A stretch of DNA of 62,189 nt, taken from an uncultured Oscillospiraceae bacterium (GTDB lineage: Bacteria > Bacillota > Clostridia > Oscillospirales > Oscillospiraceae). The DNA lies in the NCBI GenBank assembly GCA_950097245.1, contig CATNCS010000008.1, positions 1-62,189 of the forward strand, written 5' to 3'. Positions 1-8,157 of the stretch are shown one piece after another. The notes under the pieces are model-generated. The model ran no database searches, was not told where the DNA came from, and saw nothing but the letters and a program-made list of their open reading frames with translations. Each line of letters opens with the position of its first letter. Within the stretch, counting starts at the first letter, position 1. A program made the position numbers and the translations under genes.

Positions 1-678
1 ATCGTCTTTGTGGTGCTGGTGCTGGTGTTCACCTTCCTGTCCGCCGGCCTGCCCATTCTGCTGATTCTGGTGATTCAGGGCAGTGTGTGGATCAACTTCT
101 CCTTCCCCTACCTGCAAAATGAGCCCCTGTTCTTCCTCAGCTACCTGGTGGTCAGCTCCATCCAGATGGGGGCCAACATCGACTACGCCATCGTCATCGC
201 CAACCGCTATGTGGAGCTGAAGCAGACCATGTCCCTGAAGGACGCGGTGATCGAGTCGCTGAACGAGGCCTTCCCCACCATCGTCACCTCAGGGACCATC
301 CTGGCCTCCGCCGGCATCGCCATCGGGGTGCTGTCCACCACCCCCTCCATCGCCTCCATCGGCGTGTGCCTGGGCCGGGGTACCCTGATCTCCATCTTCC
401 TGGTTATGGGCATCCTGCCCCAGATTCTGCTGCTGGGGGACATTATCATAGAGAAGACCGCCTTCACCCTGAAGGCCAGGCTGCCCATTCAGAGCCAGAC
501 CGGGAAGCTGGCGGTGAACGGCCACATCCGGGGCTATGTCTCCGGCATGGTGGACGCCCAGTTCAACGGCGTGCTCCACGGCACAATCAACGCGGCGGTG
601 GCGGCGGGGGCAATTCAGCCGGAGGACCCGCCCCCGGCGGCAATCACTGCGGGAGAGGAGGCGGATTCCCATGCGTAA
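1..678 (+). CDS. MMPL/RND-family membrane exporter, C-terminal part
   Basis: This is the 3' end of a gene whose start lies upstream of the window; the frame is open from base 1. The 225 visible residues hold about five hydrophobic helices around the segment SSIQMGANIDYAIVIANRY, which resembles the last transmembrane block of MMPL-type RND transporters. After the last helix there is a short cytoplasmic tail of about 65 residues rich in Ala and Pro. Such proteins export lipids or surface compounds using the proton gradient. The stop overlaps the ATG of the next gene by 8 bases, so the two are probably translationally coupled. The family call is fairly secure; the substrate is unknown. Confidence 0.75.
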   Translation: MVFVVLVLVFTFLSAGLPILLILVIQGSVWINFSFPYLQNEPLFFLSYLVVSSIQMGANIDYAIVIANRYVELKQTMSLKDAVIESLNEAFPTIVTSGTILASAGIAIGVLSTTPSIASIGVCLGRGTLISIFLVMGILPQILLLGDIIIEKTAFTLKARLPIQSQTGKLAVNGHIRGYVSGMVDAQFNGVLHGTINAAVAAGAIQPEDPPPAAITAGEEADSHA

Positions 679-3600
679 ACGCTGGAACAGGCTGTCCGCC
701 CTCCTGCTGGCGGCGTGGCTGCTGGCCGCGCCGGTCCTGCCCGCCCTGGCCGTGGACGGGGACGCCATTACCATCTCCACCGTGGAGGACCTCAGGCGTT
801 TCGGAAAGAGCTGCGCCCTGGACGCCTGGTCCCGGGGGAAGACGGTCTCCCTGACCGCCGACCTGGACCTGAAGGGGGAGGAGTTTGTCCCCATCCCCAC
901 CTTTGGCGGGACCTTCCTGGGAAACGGACATACCATCTCCGGCCTGCGCATCACCGCCGCCGGCTCCACACAGGGGCTGTTCCGCTACATCCAGCCCGGC
1001 GGCTCGGTGCGGGAGCTGACCGTCAAGGGGACGGTGACCCCGGCCGGCACCCGCTCCACCGTGGGCGGGCTGGCCGGAGTCAATGAGGGGACCCTTCAGG
1101 ACTGCGCCTTCCAGGGGACCGTCAGCGGGGACAGCGCCGTAGGCGGACTGGTGGGGCGCAACGGGGCCGGCGGACAGATTATCGGCTGCTCCGTCTCCGG
1201 ATTTGTCAGCGGGAACAGCGCCGCCGGCGGCATCGCCGGCCGCAGTCTGGGCCTGCTGCTGCGCTGCGAAAACCGGGCGGGAGTGAACCTCACCCAGACG
1301 GACAGCGGCGTGGACCTGCTGGACGCGGACGCGGCGGCCATCCTGGAGGAGCGGGCCTCGGCGGACGACGAGACCTACCACCTGCTGGAGGGCTGCACCG
1401 ACACCGGCGGCATCGCCGGCTATTCCGGCGGGGTGATTCAGAGCTGCGTCAACAGCGGCCCGGTGGGCTACCCCCACGTGGGCTACAACACCGGCGGCAT
1501 CGCCGGCCGGCAGGACGGCTATCTGGCGGACTGCGTCAACAGCGGCGCAATCAACGGCCGCAAGGACGTGGGGGGCATCGTGGGCCAGGCGGAGCCCTGC
1601 CTGGTGATGGACCCGGGGGAGGACACCCTGGAGCGGCTGCAGAGGGAGCTGGACACCCTGGACCGCCTGATTAACCGGGCGCTGGACAGCGCCCGGCGCA
1701 CCGGGGACGAGGCCTCCGCCCGGCTGGAGGCCATGGGCGTCTTCGCCGGCGACGCCCGGGACAACTCCAGAGCGCTGCTGGACCGGCTGTCGGACTTCAC
1801 CGATGAGAACATCGGGACGGTCAACACCCTGGCCGCCGACCTTACCGGCGCTCTGGACAAGATTTCTCCCGCCCTGGACGATCTGTCCGATGTGGGCGGG
1901 CGGCTGGAGCGGCTGTCCCGCCAGCTGGACCGGGCGCTGGAGTCCATAGGGGACGCGGCCGATACCGGCGGGGCGGCTTTGGCCATCCTGCGCTCCGCCG
2001 CCGGAGACCTGCGGCAGGGCCGGAATGAGCTGAGCGCCGCCATGAAGGAGCTCCAGGCGGCGCTGGACAGGATCTACCACGCGGTGTTTCCCGATGGGAC
2101 CCCCACCCTCCCTGACTCGGGGGAGCTGGCGGCAATCCGGGAGGACATCCGCCGGGCCTTTGATGACATGCAGGGGGCGGGGAACCGCCTGGACGGGGCC
2201 CTGTCTGACCTCCAGCGGGCTCTGAGAGAGGCGGGAGGTATGTCGGACCAGCTGGGGGACGCCCTGGAGGAGCTTCAGGGGGGCGCCAGCTCCTCCGCCG
2301 ACATCGGGCGGCTGCTCCGCCGTGCCTTCGGTACCATCGGCGGGGCGGTGGATGAGCTCACCCGGGACGGCCCCACAGAGTTCACCCCCCTGGGGGAGGA
2401 CTTCCGCCAGTCCGGCGACGGCCTCTTTAACGCCCTGTCCGGCCTGTCCGGCGAACTGGAGGGCCTTCGTGTCTCCGTTCAAAGCGGGGGCGATACGCTG
2501 AATTCCGACCTGCGGGCCGTCAGCCGGCAGTTCAACGTGGTATTCGATGTGGTGCTGGACGCCCTGATGGACCTGAACGGCGATGAGGGGATCGGGGCGG
2601 TGATCCAGGACACCTCAGAGGAGGATATCGCCGCCACCCGGGAGGGCAAGGTGACCGGCTGCCGCAACACCGGCACGGTGGAGGGCGACCGGAACGTGGG
2701 CGGCGTTGTGGGCGCCGTGGCGGTGGAGGTGGACCTGGACCCGGAGGACGATATCACCGGCCAGTTGTCCTTTGGCGCCACCTATGAGACCAAGGCCGTT
2801 GTGCACGGCTGCGTCAACCAGGGGGCCGTCTCCGGGAAAAAGGACTGCGTAGGCGGCGTGGCCGGGCGGATGGACCTGGGCACCGCCCTGGACTGCCAGA
2901 ATTACGGCCCGGCGTCCAGCACCGGAGGGGACTACGTGGGCGGCATCGCCGGCTATGCCGACGCCTCCATCCGAGGCTGCTGGTCGAAAAACGTTCTGTC
3001 CGGCGGGAACTATGTGGGCGGAATTGCCGGCTGGGTCAGCCGCCTGCGGGACTGCCGGGCCATTGCCACCATTGAGGAGGGGACCGAGTACCTGGGGGCC
3101 CTGGCCGGCTGGGTGAAGGAGGACGGCGTTCTGTCGGGCAATTGCTTTGTGGATACCGGCTGGGCCGGCGTGGACGGGGTCAGCTATGCCGGCCGGGCGG
3201 AGCCCATCTCCTTTGAGGAGCTGAGCCGGCTGCCCGATGTCCCCGCAGAATTTACCGCCTTCACCCTGAACCTGGTGGCCGGCGGGCAGACCGTGGCCCG
3301 GATTCCCTTCCTCTACGGGGAGGACCTGTCCCGCGTTGCGCTGCCCCCGGTGCCCGAGGTGGAGGACAGCTACGGCCTGTGGCCGGAATTTGACACCTCC
3401 GGCCTCAGCTCCGACATCACCCTTGAGGCGGAGTATATCCCCTGGGTCACCCTGGCGGCCAGTCAGGAGCTGTCCGGCAGGCTGTCTCTGGCCCTGGCGG
3501 AGGGCCGGTTTACAGAGCAGGCCGTCCTCCACGTGGCGGACAGCGCCCAGGCCCCGCCCCGGGAGGCGGGGGAGGGGGCGGTTGTCTGGGAGGTTACCCT

Positions 3601-3937
3601 CACCGACTCCGGACTGGAGGCGGGAGATGCCGTCCCCCTGCGGCTGCTCAGCCCTGAGGGCGGAGAGGCCCTGGTCTGGCAGTATGAGGACGGCCGGTGG
3701 CAGCAGAGTCAGGCCGTGCTGAGCGGCCGGTACCTGCTGCTGACCATGTCGGGCCCTCAAGGCACCTTCTGTATCCAGCCCCAGGCGGACGGATCGTGGG
3801 CCGTTCCGGCGGCCGCCGCGGGAATCGGGGCGGCGGCGATCCTTCTGACGGCCGTTGCCGTAAAAAGGAAAAAAGCCGCCAGAGCGGCCAGGGCCCGGAG
3901 GGAGGCAGAGGAGAAGGAGAAAGCCGGCAGGAGCTGA
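671..3937 (+). CDS. secreted, membrane-anchored GLUG-repeat surface protein
   Basis: 1088 residues. The ATG at 671 is chosen because it opens a clear signal peptide (MRKRWNRL, then a hydrophobic stretch ending ALA); the frame is also open upstream. Two blocks of GLUG-like repeats (motifs such as VGGLVGRN, TGGIAGYSG, VGGIVGQ) span about residues 110-320 and 660-830. They flank a long Leu/Asp/Arg-rich, heptad-like coiled-coil region at about 320-650. Near the C-terminus is a transmembrane helix followed by a Lys/Arg/Ala-rich tail, so the protein should be an extracellular rod fixed in the membrane. GLUG repeats occur in surface adhesins and peptidases. Coupling to an MMPL exporter gene suggests a shared envelope job. 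No enzymatic motif was seen. Confidence 0.75.
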   Translation: MRKRWNRLSALLLAAWLLAAPVLPALAVDGDAITISTVEDLRRFGKSCALDAWSRGKTVSLTADLDLKGEEFVPIPTFGGTFLGNGHTISGLRITAAGSTQGLFRYIQPGGSVRELTVKGTVTPAGTRSTVGGLAGVNEGTLQDCAFQGTVSGDSAVGGLVGRNGAGGQIIGCSVSGFVSGNSAAGGIAGRSLGLLLRCENRAGVNLTQTDSGVDLLDADAAAILEERASADDETYHLLEGCTDTGGIAGYSGGVIQSCVNSGPVGYPHVGYNTGGIAGRQDGYLADCVNSGAINGRKDVGGIVGQAEPCLVMDPGEDTLERLQRELDTLDRLINRALDSARRTGDEASARLEAMGVFAGDARDNSRALLDRLSDFTDENIGTVNTLAADLTGALDKISPALDDLSDVGGRLERLSRQLDRALESIGDAADTGGAALAILRSAAGDLRQGRNELSAAMKELQAALDRIYHAVFPDGTPTLPDSGELAAIREDIRRAFDDMQGAGNRLDGALSDLQRALREAGGMSDQLGDALEELQGGASSSADIGRLLRRAFGTIGGAVDELTRDGPTEFTPLGEDFRQSGDGLFNALSGLSGELEGLRVSVQSGGDTLNSDLRAVSRQFNVVFDVVLDALMDLNGDEGIGAVIQDTSEEDIAATREGKVTGCRNTGTVEGDRNVGGVVGAVAVEVDLDPEDDITGQLSFGATYETKAVVHGCVNQGAVSGKKDCVGGVAGRMDLGTALDCQNYGPASSTGGDYVGGIAGYADASIRGCWSKNVLSGGNYVGGIAGWVSRLRDCRAIATIEEGTEYLGALAGWVKEDGVLSGNCFVDTGWAGVDGVSYAGRAEPISFEELSRLPDVPAEFTAFTLNLVAGGQTVARIPFLYGEDLSRVALPPVPEVEDSYGLWPEFDTSGLSSDITLEAEYIPWVTLAASQELSGRLSLALAEGRFTEQAVLHVADSAQAPPREAGEGAVVWEVTLTDSGLEAGDAVPLRLLSPEGGEALVWQYEDGRWQQSQAVLSGRYLLLTMSGPQGTFCIQPQADGSWAVPAAAAGIGAAAILLTAVAVKRKKAARAARARREAEEKEKAGRS

Positions 3938-3954
3938 CCGGCCCCAAATAGAGC

Positions 3955-3997
3955 AGAGCCCGCCTCCCAGCCGGGAGACGGGCTCTGTCCGGTTTTT
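3955..3997 (+). terminator. intrinsic terminator after the GLUG gene
   Basis: AGAGCCCG and CGGGCTCT arms at 3955-3986 close a GC-rich hairpin, followed by a T-rich stretch. It lies between two convergent genes and may also serve the minus-strand DUF1177 gene. Confidence 0.75.
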
Positions 3998-3999
3998 GT

Positions 4000-4941
4000 T
4001 CAGTTTTTCTTGCCCAGGGTCTGGAGCTGCTTCATAGAGCCGTACAGCTCCACCATGTGGTTGAACTCAGGCTCGTCATAGAACCTGAACTCGCCCCGGC
4101 CGAAGGACTTGGCGGCCTCCAGCACGAAGCGGGCGGTCTCCTCCACATCGGTGAAGTGGCTGCAGCCGGTGGCGCAGCCGGGGACCATGGTCTCGGTGGT
4201 GATGGCCACGCCGATCACCGGGGCGCTGGTGCAGGTGCAGGGCTGCATAATGCTGTTGATGTGGTGGACGTCGTTGCCGTAGGGGGTGATGTCCTGCATG
4301 TTCACTGGGAACACGTAGGGCAGACGGCCGGTGGTCCGCTGCATGATGTCCAGCAGCTCCTCGGGCAGACGGAGGATGTAGCCCTCCTTCACCGGCTGAG
4401 AGATGGCGAAGCCCCGGGTGTTGATGACCCGGTTGCCCTTGGTGGTGTCGATGGAGAAGATGGCGTCCAGCTCGTCGGTGACCTCCTCCTGGTTCACCTG
4501 GTACATGTCCACGGGGGAGCCCATGAAGGGCACGGGGTCATGGGGCTGGGTGGGGGCGTCAGGGCAGATGTGGGTGGAGATAAAGACGTCGCCGGGGAGG
4601 ACGTCCCCCTTCTTCCTCATGTCCAGCAGCTTGGCGGCGATGGCCAGAGCGGCCAGAGCCCCGTCGCCGTCAGAGACAAAGCCGATCATCTCGGGCCGGG
4701 CGCCCAGTCCGCCCAGGCGGCCCAGGATGCCCAGGGTGGGGACGTCGCCGCCGGAGCTCTTGCCCTTGCTGCCGGGGATGCGGATCTTTACCATGTGGGT
4801 GGTGCCACGGGGGCCCACCAGGGGGTAGGTCTCGGCGTTTACCTGGGGGTCGATGGCCTTCATAAAGTCCACCACGGCGGCGCCGTCCACCCGGCCGTCG
4901 TCCAGCAGGTCGTACATGTCGATAATCTGTTTGATAAGCAT
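4000..4941 (-). CDS. DUF1177 family protein
   Basis: 313 residues, similar throughout to the DUF1177 family as I recognise it (VGPRGTTHMVKIRIPGSKGK near residue 45; THICPDAPTQPHDPVPFMGSP in the middle; Cys-rich PCTCTSAPVIGVAITTETM and PGCATGCSH near the end). The biochemical role is not established. It is the last gene of a six-gene minus-strand operon beginning with DUF917 at 9246 and follows the racemase-family gene by 21 bp. The preceding SD is GAGAAAC-like and weak (TATCAAAGGAGAAACTTAA before the ATG gives AAAGGAGA at good spacing). The conserved His/Cys/Asp residues would suit a metal-binding hydrolase, but that is inference. Confidence 0.8.
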   Translation of the reverse strand: MLIKQIIDMYDLLDDGRVDGAAVVDFMKAIDPQVNAETYPLVGPRGTTHMVKIRIPGSKGKSSGGDVPTLGILGRLGGLGARPEMIGFVSDGDGALAALAIAAKLLDMRKKGDVLPGDVFISTHICPDAPTQPHDPVPFMGSPVDMYQVNQEEVTDELDAIFSIDTTKGNRVINTRGFAISQPVKEGYILRLPEELLDIMQRTTGRLPYVFPVNMQDITPYGNDVHHINSIMQPCTCTSAPVIGVAITTETMVPGCATGCSHFTDVEETARFVLEAAKSFGRGEFRFYDEPEFNHMVELYGSMKQLQTLGKKN

Positions 4942-4962
4942 TTAAGTTTCTCCTTTGATATA

Positions 4963-5622
4963 TTATTTCTGCCCGCGCAGCAGTTGGAACAAAGTCATCA
5001 GGCCCTCACACATCACCGGGTCCAGCACAGGGATGCCCAGGTCCTTCTCCAGAGCGGGGGCGATCTGGATGGTGGACATGCCGGTGCAGCTCAGGGCGAT
5101 CACGTCCGCCCCCAGCCCCTTCAGCTCCCGGGCGGCCTCCGCCGTGGCGGCGTAGCCCTGGGGGGTCATCAGGTCCAGGGTGCTCTCCACACCCTTGCCC
5201 CGGCCGGAGGCCACCAGCTTGTCGCCAAAGGCCCGCTGATAGCCGGCGGGGACCTCCTCGGTAATCCCCAGGGCGGCGGGGCGGCTGCCGTAGTACAGGC
5301 TGATGGCGGCGGTGCTCTCCCCCGCCCCGATCACCGGGATGGGGACCTCCTTCCGGGCCTGGGCCACCCCCGGGTCGCCGGCGCAGCTGACAATGACGGC
5401 CTCAAAGCCCTCCTGCCACATCTGCTTTGCCAGCTCCACCACCTTGGGTTCCCCCGAGGCCATGGTGGCGTCGTCGTGGATGCCCTCCGGCTGGTCCGGG
5501 ATGCACCGGGACTCCACCTCCAGCATGGGGTAGTACTGCTCCAGCAGTTTTCCGTGGAGATTGAGAAGCTCCCGGTCCTCCGTGGTCAGCACCCGGATGA
5601 GCCCTACCTTATAGCGCTTCAT
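4963..5622 (-). CDS. aspartate/glutamate/hydantoin racemase family protein
   Basis: 219 residues. The two catalytic-type cysteines expected of the Asp/Glu racemase superfamily are present in the settings IVSCAGDPG (about residue 85) and ALSCTGMS (about residue 175). The family includes hydantoin, aspartate and glutamate racemases and maleate isomerase. Context (DUF917, AroM family, aminopeptidase, peptide-type transporter) favours a hydantoin or amino-acid-derived substrate over cell-wall glutamate racemization. It starts 6 bp after the stop of the Cys-rich gene, so co-translation is likely. Confidence 0.8.
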   Translation of the reverse strand: MKRYKVGLIRVLTTEDRELLNLHGKLLEQYYPMLEVESRCIPDQPEGIHDDATMASGEPKVVELAKQMWQEGFEAVIVSCAGDPGVAQARKEVPIPVIGAGESTAAISLYYGSRPAALGITEEVPAGYQRAFGDKLVASGRGKGVESTLDLMTPQGYAATAEAARELKGLGADVIALSCTGMSTIQIAPALEKDLGIPVLDPVMCEGLMTLFQLLRGQK

Positions 5623-5628
5623 TCAAAT

Positions 5629-6483
5629 TCACTCCTTTTTATCAGGATATATCTTCTGTTTTCCCGCGTAGCGGCAGGACAGATGGGGGCCGCAGCCGAA
5701 GCAGGGGAAGGAACACTCCGCCTCGCTGTCCTCCTCTCCCATGGGGGTGTCCGGCAGGGATTTGACCCGCTCCATCAGGTCCAGCACCTTCTCCACCCGG
5801 TCCCGCTCCCCGCTGACCTGGATGGCCAGGGCGTCCTCCGCCCCGGTGTGGCCCCCTCTGGCAAAGATCAGGGCCTCCACCCCGGCGAAGAGGGCCAGGG
5901 CCTGGGTCTCGGTGATGACCTCCCCCGGGACGGGGGCCAGGGAGCAGGCCATGCCGCAGGAGAAGTCGCAGCTCCTCCGGGACACCTGGCTGTACAATCG
6001 GGTCAGATCGCCGGGGATCAGCTTGGCGGCGCTGGACAGGATCAAGGTGCGGAAGCCCTCGGTGTAGAGGGCGCCCATGCACTCCCCGTAGCCGCCCCCG
6101 CCGGGGCTGCCGATGAGCAGGGCGGCGTGGCCAAAGGCGTCCAGGGCGTTGGCCCCGGTGACGAACAGGTCCCCCGGGCCGAAGGTCTTTAAAACCTCCC
6201 CGGCGGAGCCGTCCACCTTAGACACCTCTCCCCCCTGGTACAGCAGGAAGTGGGCCCCCTCGCTGGGGCGCAGCGGCCCCTTCATGCCGTTGGCGGTGAT
6301 CCGCCCGCAGATGCGCAGGGGAACCCCTGTCAGCCGCCTGGTCAGACAGGAGACGGTGGCCGACCCCTTGAACAGGATCCGGCCCCCCTTCAGATAGGGG
6401 TCCAGGACGCCGCTCTCCGCCAGGCACAGGGCGATGAGCTCCCGGTTCTCCCGGCCGCTCAGGGTAAATTGCGCTGTGGACAT
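5629..6483 (-). CDS. uncharacterised Cys-rich protein of the DUF917/DUF1177 cluster
   Basis: 284 residues; I do not recognise the family. The start is placed at MSTAQFTLSG because AGAGGAGG stands 6 bases before this ATG; the frame extends 11 codons further up without a ribosome site. Visible features are a Gly-rich stretch (GSPGGGGYGECMG, about residue 140), a first Cys group RRSCDFSCGMACS (about 185-197) and a C-terminal group CSFPCFGCGPHLSC (about 260-273). The spacing of seven cysteines in two groups suggests an Fe-S cluster or zinc. It lies 13 bp after the aminopeptidase gene and 6 bp before the racemase gene, so it belongs to the same pathway. No signal peptide or membrane segment was seen. 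Confidence 0.7.
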   Translation of the reverse strand: MSTAQFTLSGRENRELIALCLAESGVLDPYLKGGRILFKGSATVSCLTRRLTGVPLRICGRITANGMKGPLRPSEGAHFLLYQGGEVSKVDGSAGEVLKTFGPGDLFVTGANALDAFGHAALLIGSPGGGGYGECMGALYTEGFRTLILSSAAKLIPGDLTRLYSQVSRRSCDFSCGMACSLAPVPGEVITETQALALFAGVEALIFARGGHTGAEDALAIQVSGERDRVEKVLDLMERVKSLPDTPMGEEDSEAECSFPCFGCGPHLSCRYAGKQKIYPDKKE

Positions 6484-6496
6484 GGACAGCCTCCTC

Positions 6497-7438
6497 TTAA
6501 ATCTGGAACTCCCCATCCTTCAGTACCAGGACGTCGTCCAGGTAGAGGGTGGGATTTTTGATGATGCCGTCCATGTGGCAGTCGGCCTTGTTGGTGCCGC
6601 CGAAGCCGATGTTGGTGCCGAAGGCGATGTGGACGGTGTGATAGGCCTTCTCGTCCTCCAAGATGATGCCGGTGAGGCGGGCGGCGTAGTTGGTGCCGAT
6701 GCCCAGCTCGCACAGGGTGGAGTTGTGCTCATTTTCCAGCAGGATACCCAGCTTGTCCGCGTCCGCCCCGGTGATGGACTGGAGCTTGCCGTCCTTCACC
6801 GTGACGGTGAGGGGGGAGTCCAGCAGGCCCACCCCCACCATGGAGCCGTCGATGACCATGGTGCCGTTGGAGCCGTTCTCCAGGGGGGCGATGTAGGCCT
6901 CGCCGGAGGGCAGGTTGCCTCCCTGGCCCTTCTCCCGGTAGACGCCGGGGCTGGGCACGCCGGGCCGGCCGGCCAGGTCCAGGGTGAGCACGTGGCCCTC
7001 CTTCTCAATCCGGGCGGTGGAGGCCTTGGACAGCAGCTCGGTAACCCGGAGGGTCAGGTCCATCACCACGCCGTAGTCGGCGGTCATGGCCCCCTTGCTG
7101 AACATGTCCTCTGAGATGCCGGGCATGGTGGCGATGCGGGCCCCCGCCTTCACGGCCTCGATCTTGGCCCTGGTGTGGGTGATGGAGGTGCTCATGGGGC
7201 AGAGAATCACGTCGGCGGCCAGCATGGCGGCGGCCACCACGGCGGGGGGCTCCTCACCGGATACCTTTCGGGGCTCCATGGTGAGCAGCAGGGCCTCGGC
7301 TCCCAGCTCCTTGGCCGCCCGGTACAGGGCGTTTCCAATCTCCAGCTTCCGGTCGTCGGTGATGACCAGCACGCTCTCCCCCGCCTTCACGTCCATGCAG
7401 GAGGACAGGACGGATTTTCCGATTTCAATCAGGCTCAT
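6497..7438 (-). CDS. M29-like (thermophilic type) aminopeptidase family protein
   Basis: 313 residues. The C-terminal third carries the metal-site pattern typical of M29-like metallo-aminopeptidases: NSTLCELGIGTN (Glu ligand), then AYHTVHIAFGTN and a His-X-Asp pair in KADCHMDGII. The N-terminal half has the usual alpha/beta nucleotide-like fold sequence (GESVLVITDDRKLEIGNALY). The protein is shorter than classic M29 enzymes (about 400 residues), matching the shorter leucyl-aminopeptidase-like branch often annotated in such clusters. It is a cytoplasmic hydrolase, probably acting on an N-terminal amino acid of a small peptide or modified amino acid brought in by the OPT transporter nearby. Third gene of the operon. 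Confidence 0.75.
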   Translation of the reverse strand: MSLIEIGKSVLSSCMDVKAGESVLVITDDRKLEIGNALYRAAKELGAEALLLTMEPRKVSGEEPPAVVAAAMLAADVILCPMSTSITHTRAKIEAVKAGARIATMPGISEDMFSKGAMTADYGVVMDLTLRVTELLSKASTARIEKEGHVLTLDLAGRPGVPSPGVYREKGQGGNLPSGEAYIAPLENGSNGTMVIDGSMVGVGLLDSPLTVTVKDGKLQSITGADADKLGILLENEHNSTLCELGIGTNYAARLTGIILEDEKAYHTVHIAFGTNIGFGGTNKADCHMDGIIKNPTLYLDDVLVLKDGEFQI

Positions 7439-7469
7439 AACAGTTTCTTCCTTTCTTAAAACATGCGGC

Positions 7470-8138
7470 TCAGGCCAGCAGCTCCATCACCACCCGGGCG
7501 GCAATGGTCCGGGACAGGACCACCGGCTTGCCGGACAGCTGGCGCACCCGCTCCTTCATGGCGGAGGTGTAGCCCATGCAGTCCAGCACCACCAGGTCCA
7601 CATCCCACCCGGCCACCTCCCGGGCGGCCCGGTCCAGCTCCTCCGGGTCCCCGTAGGGGGAGCCCCAGGTCACTTCCACGGATTGGACATAGCTCTTCCA
7701 CTTCTCCACGCACTGGTCCCGCTGCTCCTCCTTGGGGGTAATCACCGCGATGCGGGACCGCCCCGCCAGAGCGGGCACCGTCCCGTTGAGGACGGCGCAG
7801 GGGAACACCAGGGGGACATGGCTCTCAAAGGCGGGGAAGCTGCCGGTGCACAGGAACATAATCAGCTCCACCCCCTTCGCCTCCAGGTCGTAGATGCATT
7901 GCTGAAGACGGGGCAGAATGTGCTTCTCGGCGAAGACAGCGGAGGAGCCGTCCCGCAGCTTGGAGATCAGGACATAGTCCCCCTCCTCCGGGGCGAAGGC
8001 GGCGATCTCCTCAGCGGTCATGCCGTCCAGTGCTCCCGCCTGGCACAGCTGGATGTCCGGCCCGAAGATGGGAATCAAGTCGGGGGTCACGTCGGTCCGG
8101 GGGGACTGCCCGATGGTAATCAATCCCAGCTTTTTCAT
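7470..8138 (-). CDS. AroM family protein
   Basis: 222 residues. The N-terminus KKLGLITIGQSPRTDV and the segment LIMFLCTGSFP are typical of the AroM family, which belongs to the Asp/Glu racemase-like fold with Cys at equivalent places (LCTG; LDCMGYT). The function of AroM is unknown; in E. coli the gene sits beside aroL. Here it is the second gene of the operon, 19 bp after DUF917 and 31 bp before the aminopeptidase. Together with the true racemase-family protein downstream, the cluster encodes two members of this fold, perhaps for two stereochemical or ring-opening steps (inference). Confidence 0.85.
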   Translation of the reverse strand: MKKLGLITIGQSPRTDVTPDLIPIFGPDIQLCQAGALDGMTAEEIAAFAPEEGDYVLISKLRDGSSAVFAEKHILPRLQQCIYDLEAKGVELIMFLCTGSFPAFESHVPLVFPCAVLNGTVPALAGRSRIAVITPKEEQRDQCVEKWKSYVQSVEVTWGSPYGDPEELDRAAREVAGWDVDLVVLDCMGYTSAMKERVRQLSGKPVVLSRTIAARVVMELLA

Positions 8139-8157
8139 ATCAATCCATCCTTTCCAT

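Noticed and set aside
4057..6192. 711-codon open frame opposite the DUF1177/racemase genes
   Set aside because: Low-complexity Gly/Ala/His/Val translation typical of the antisense of GC-rich genes; the minus-strand genes have ribosome sites and known families.
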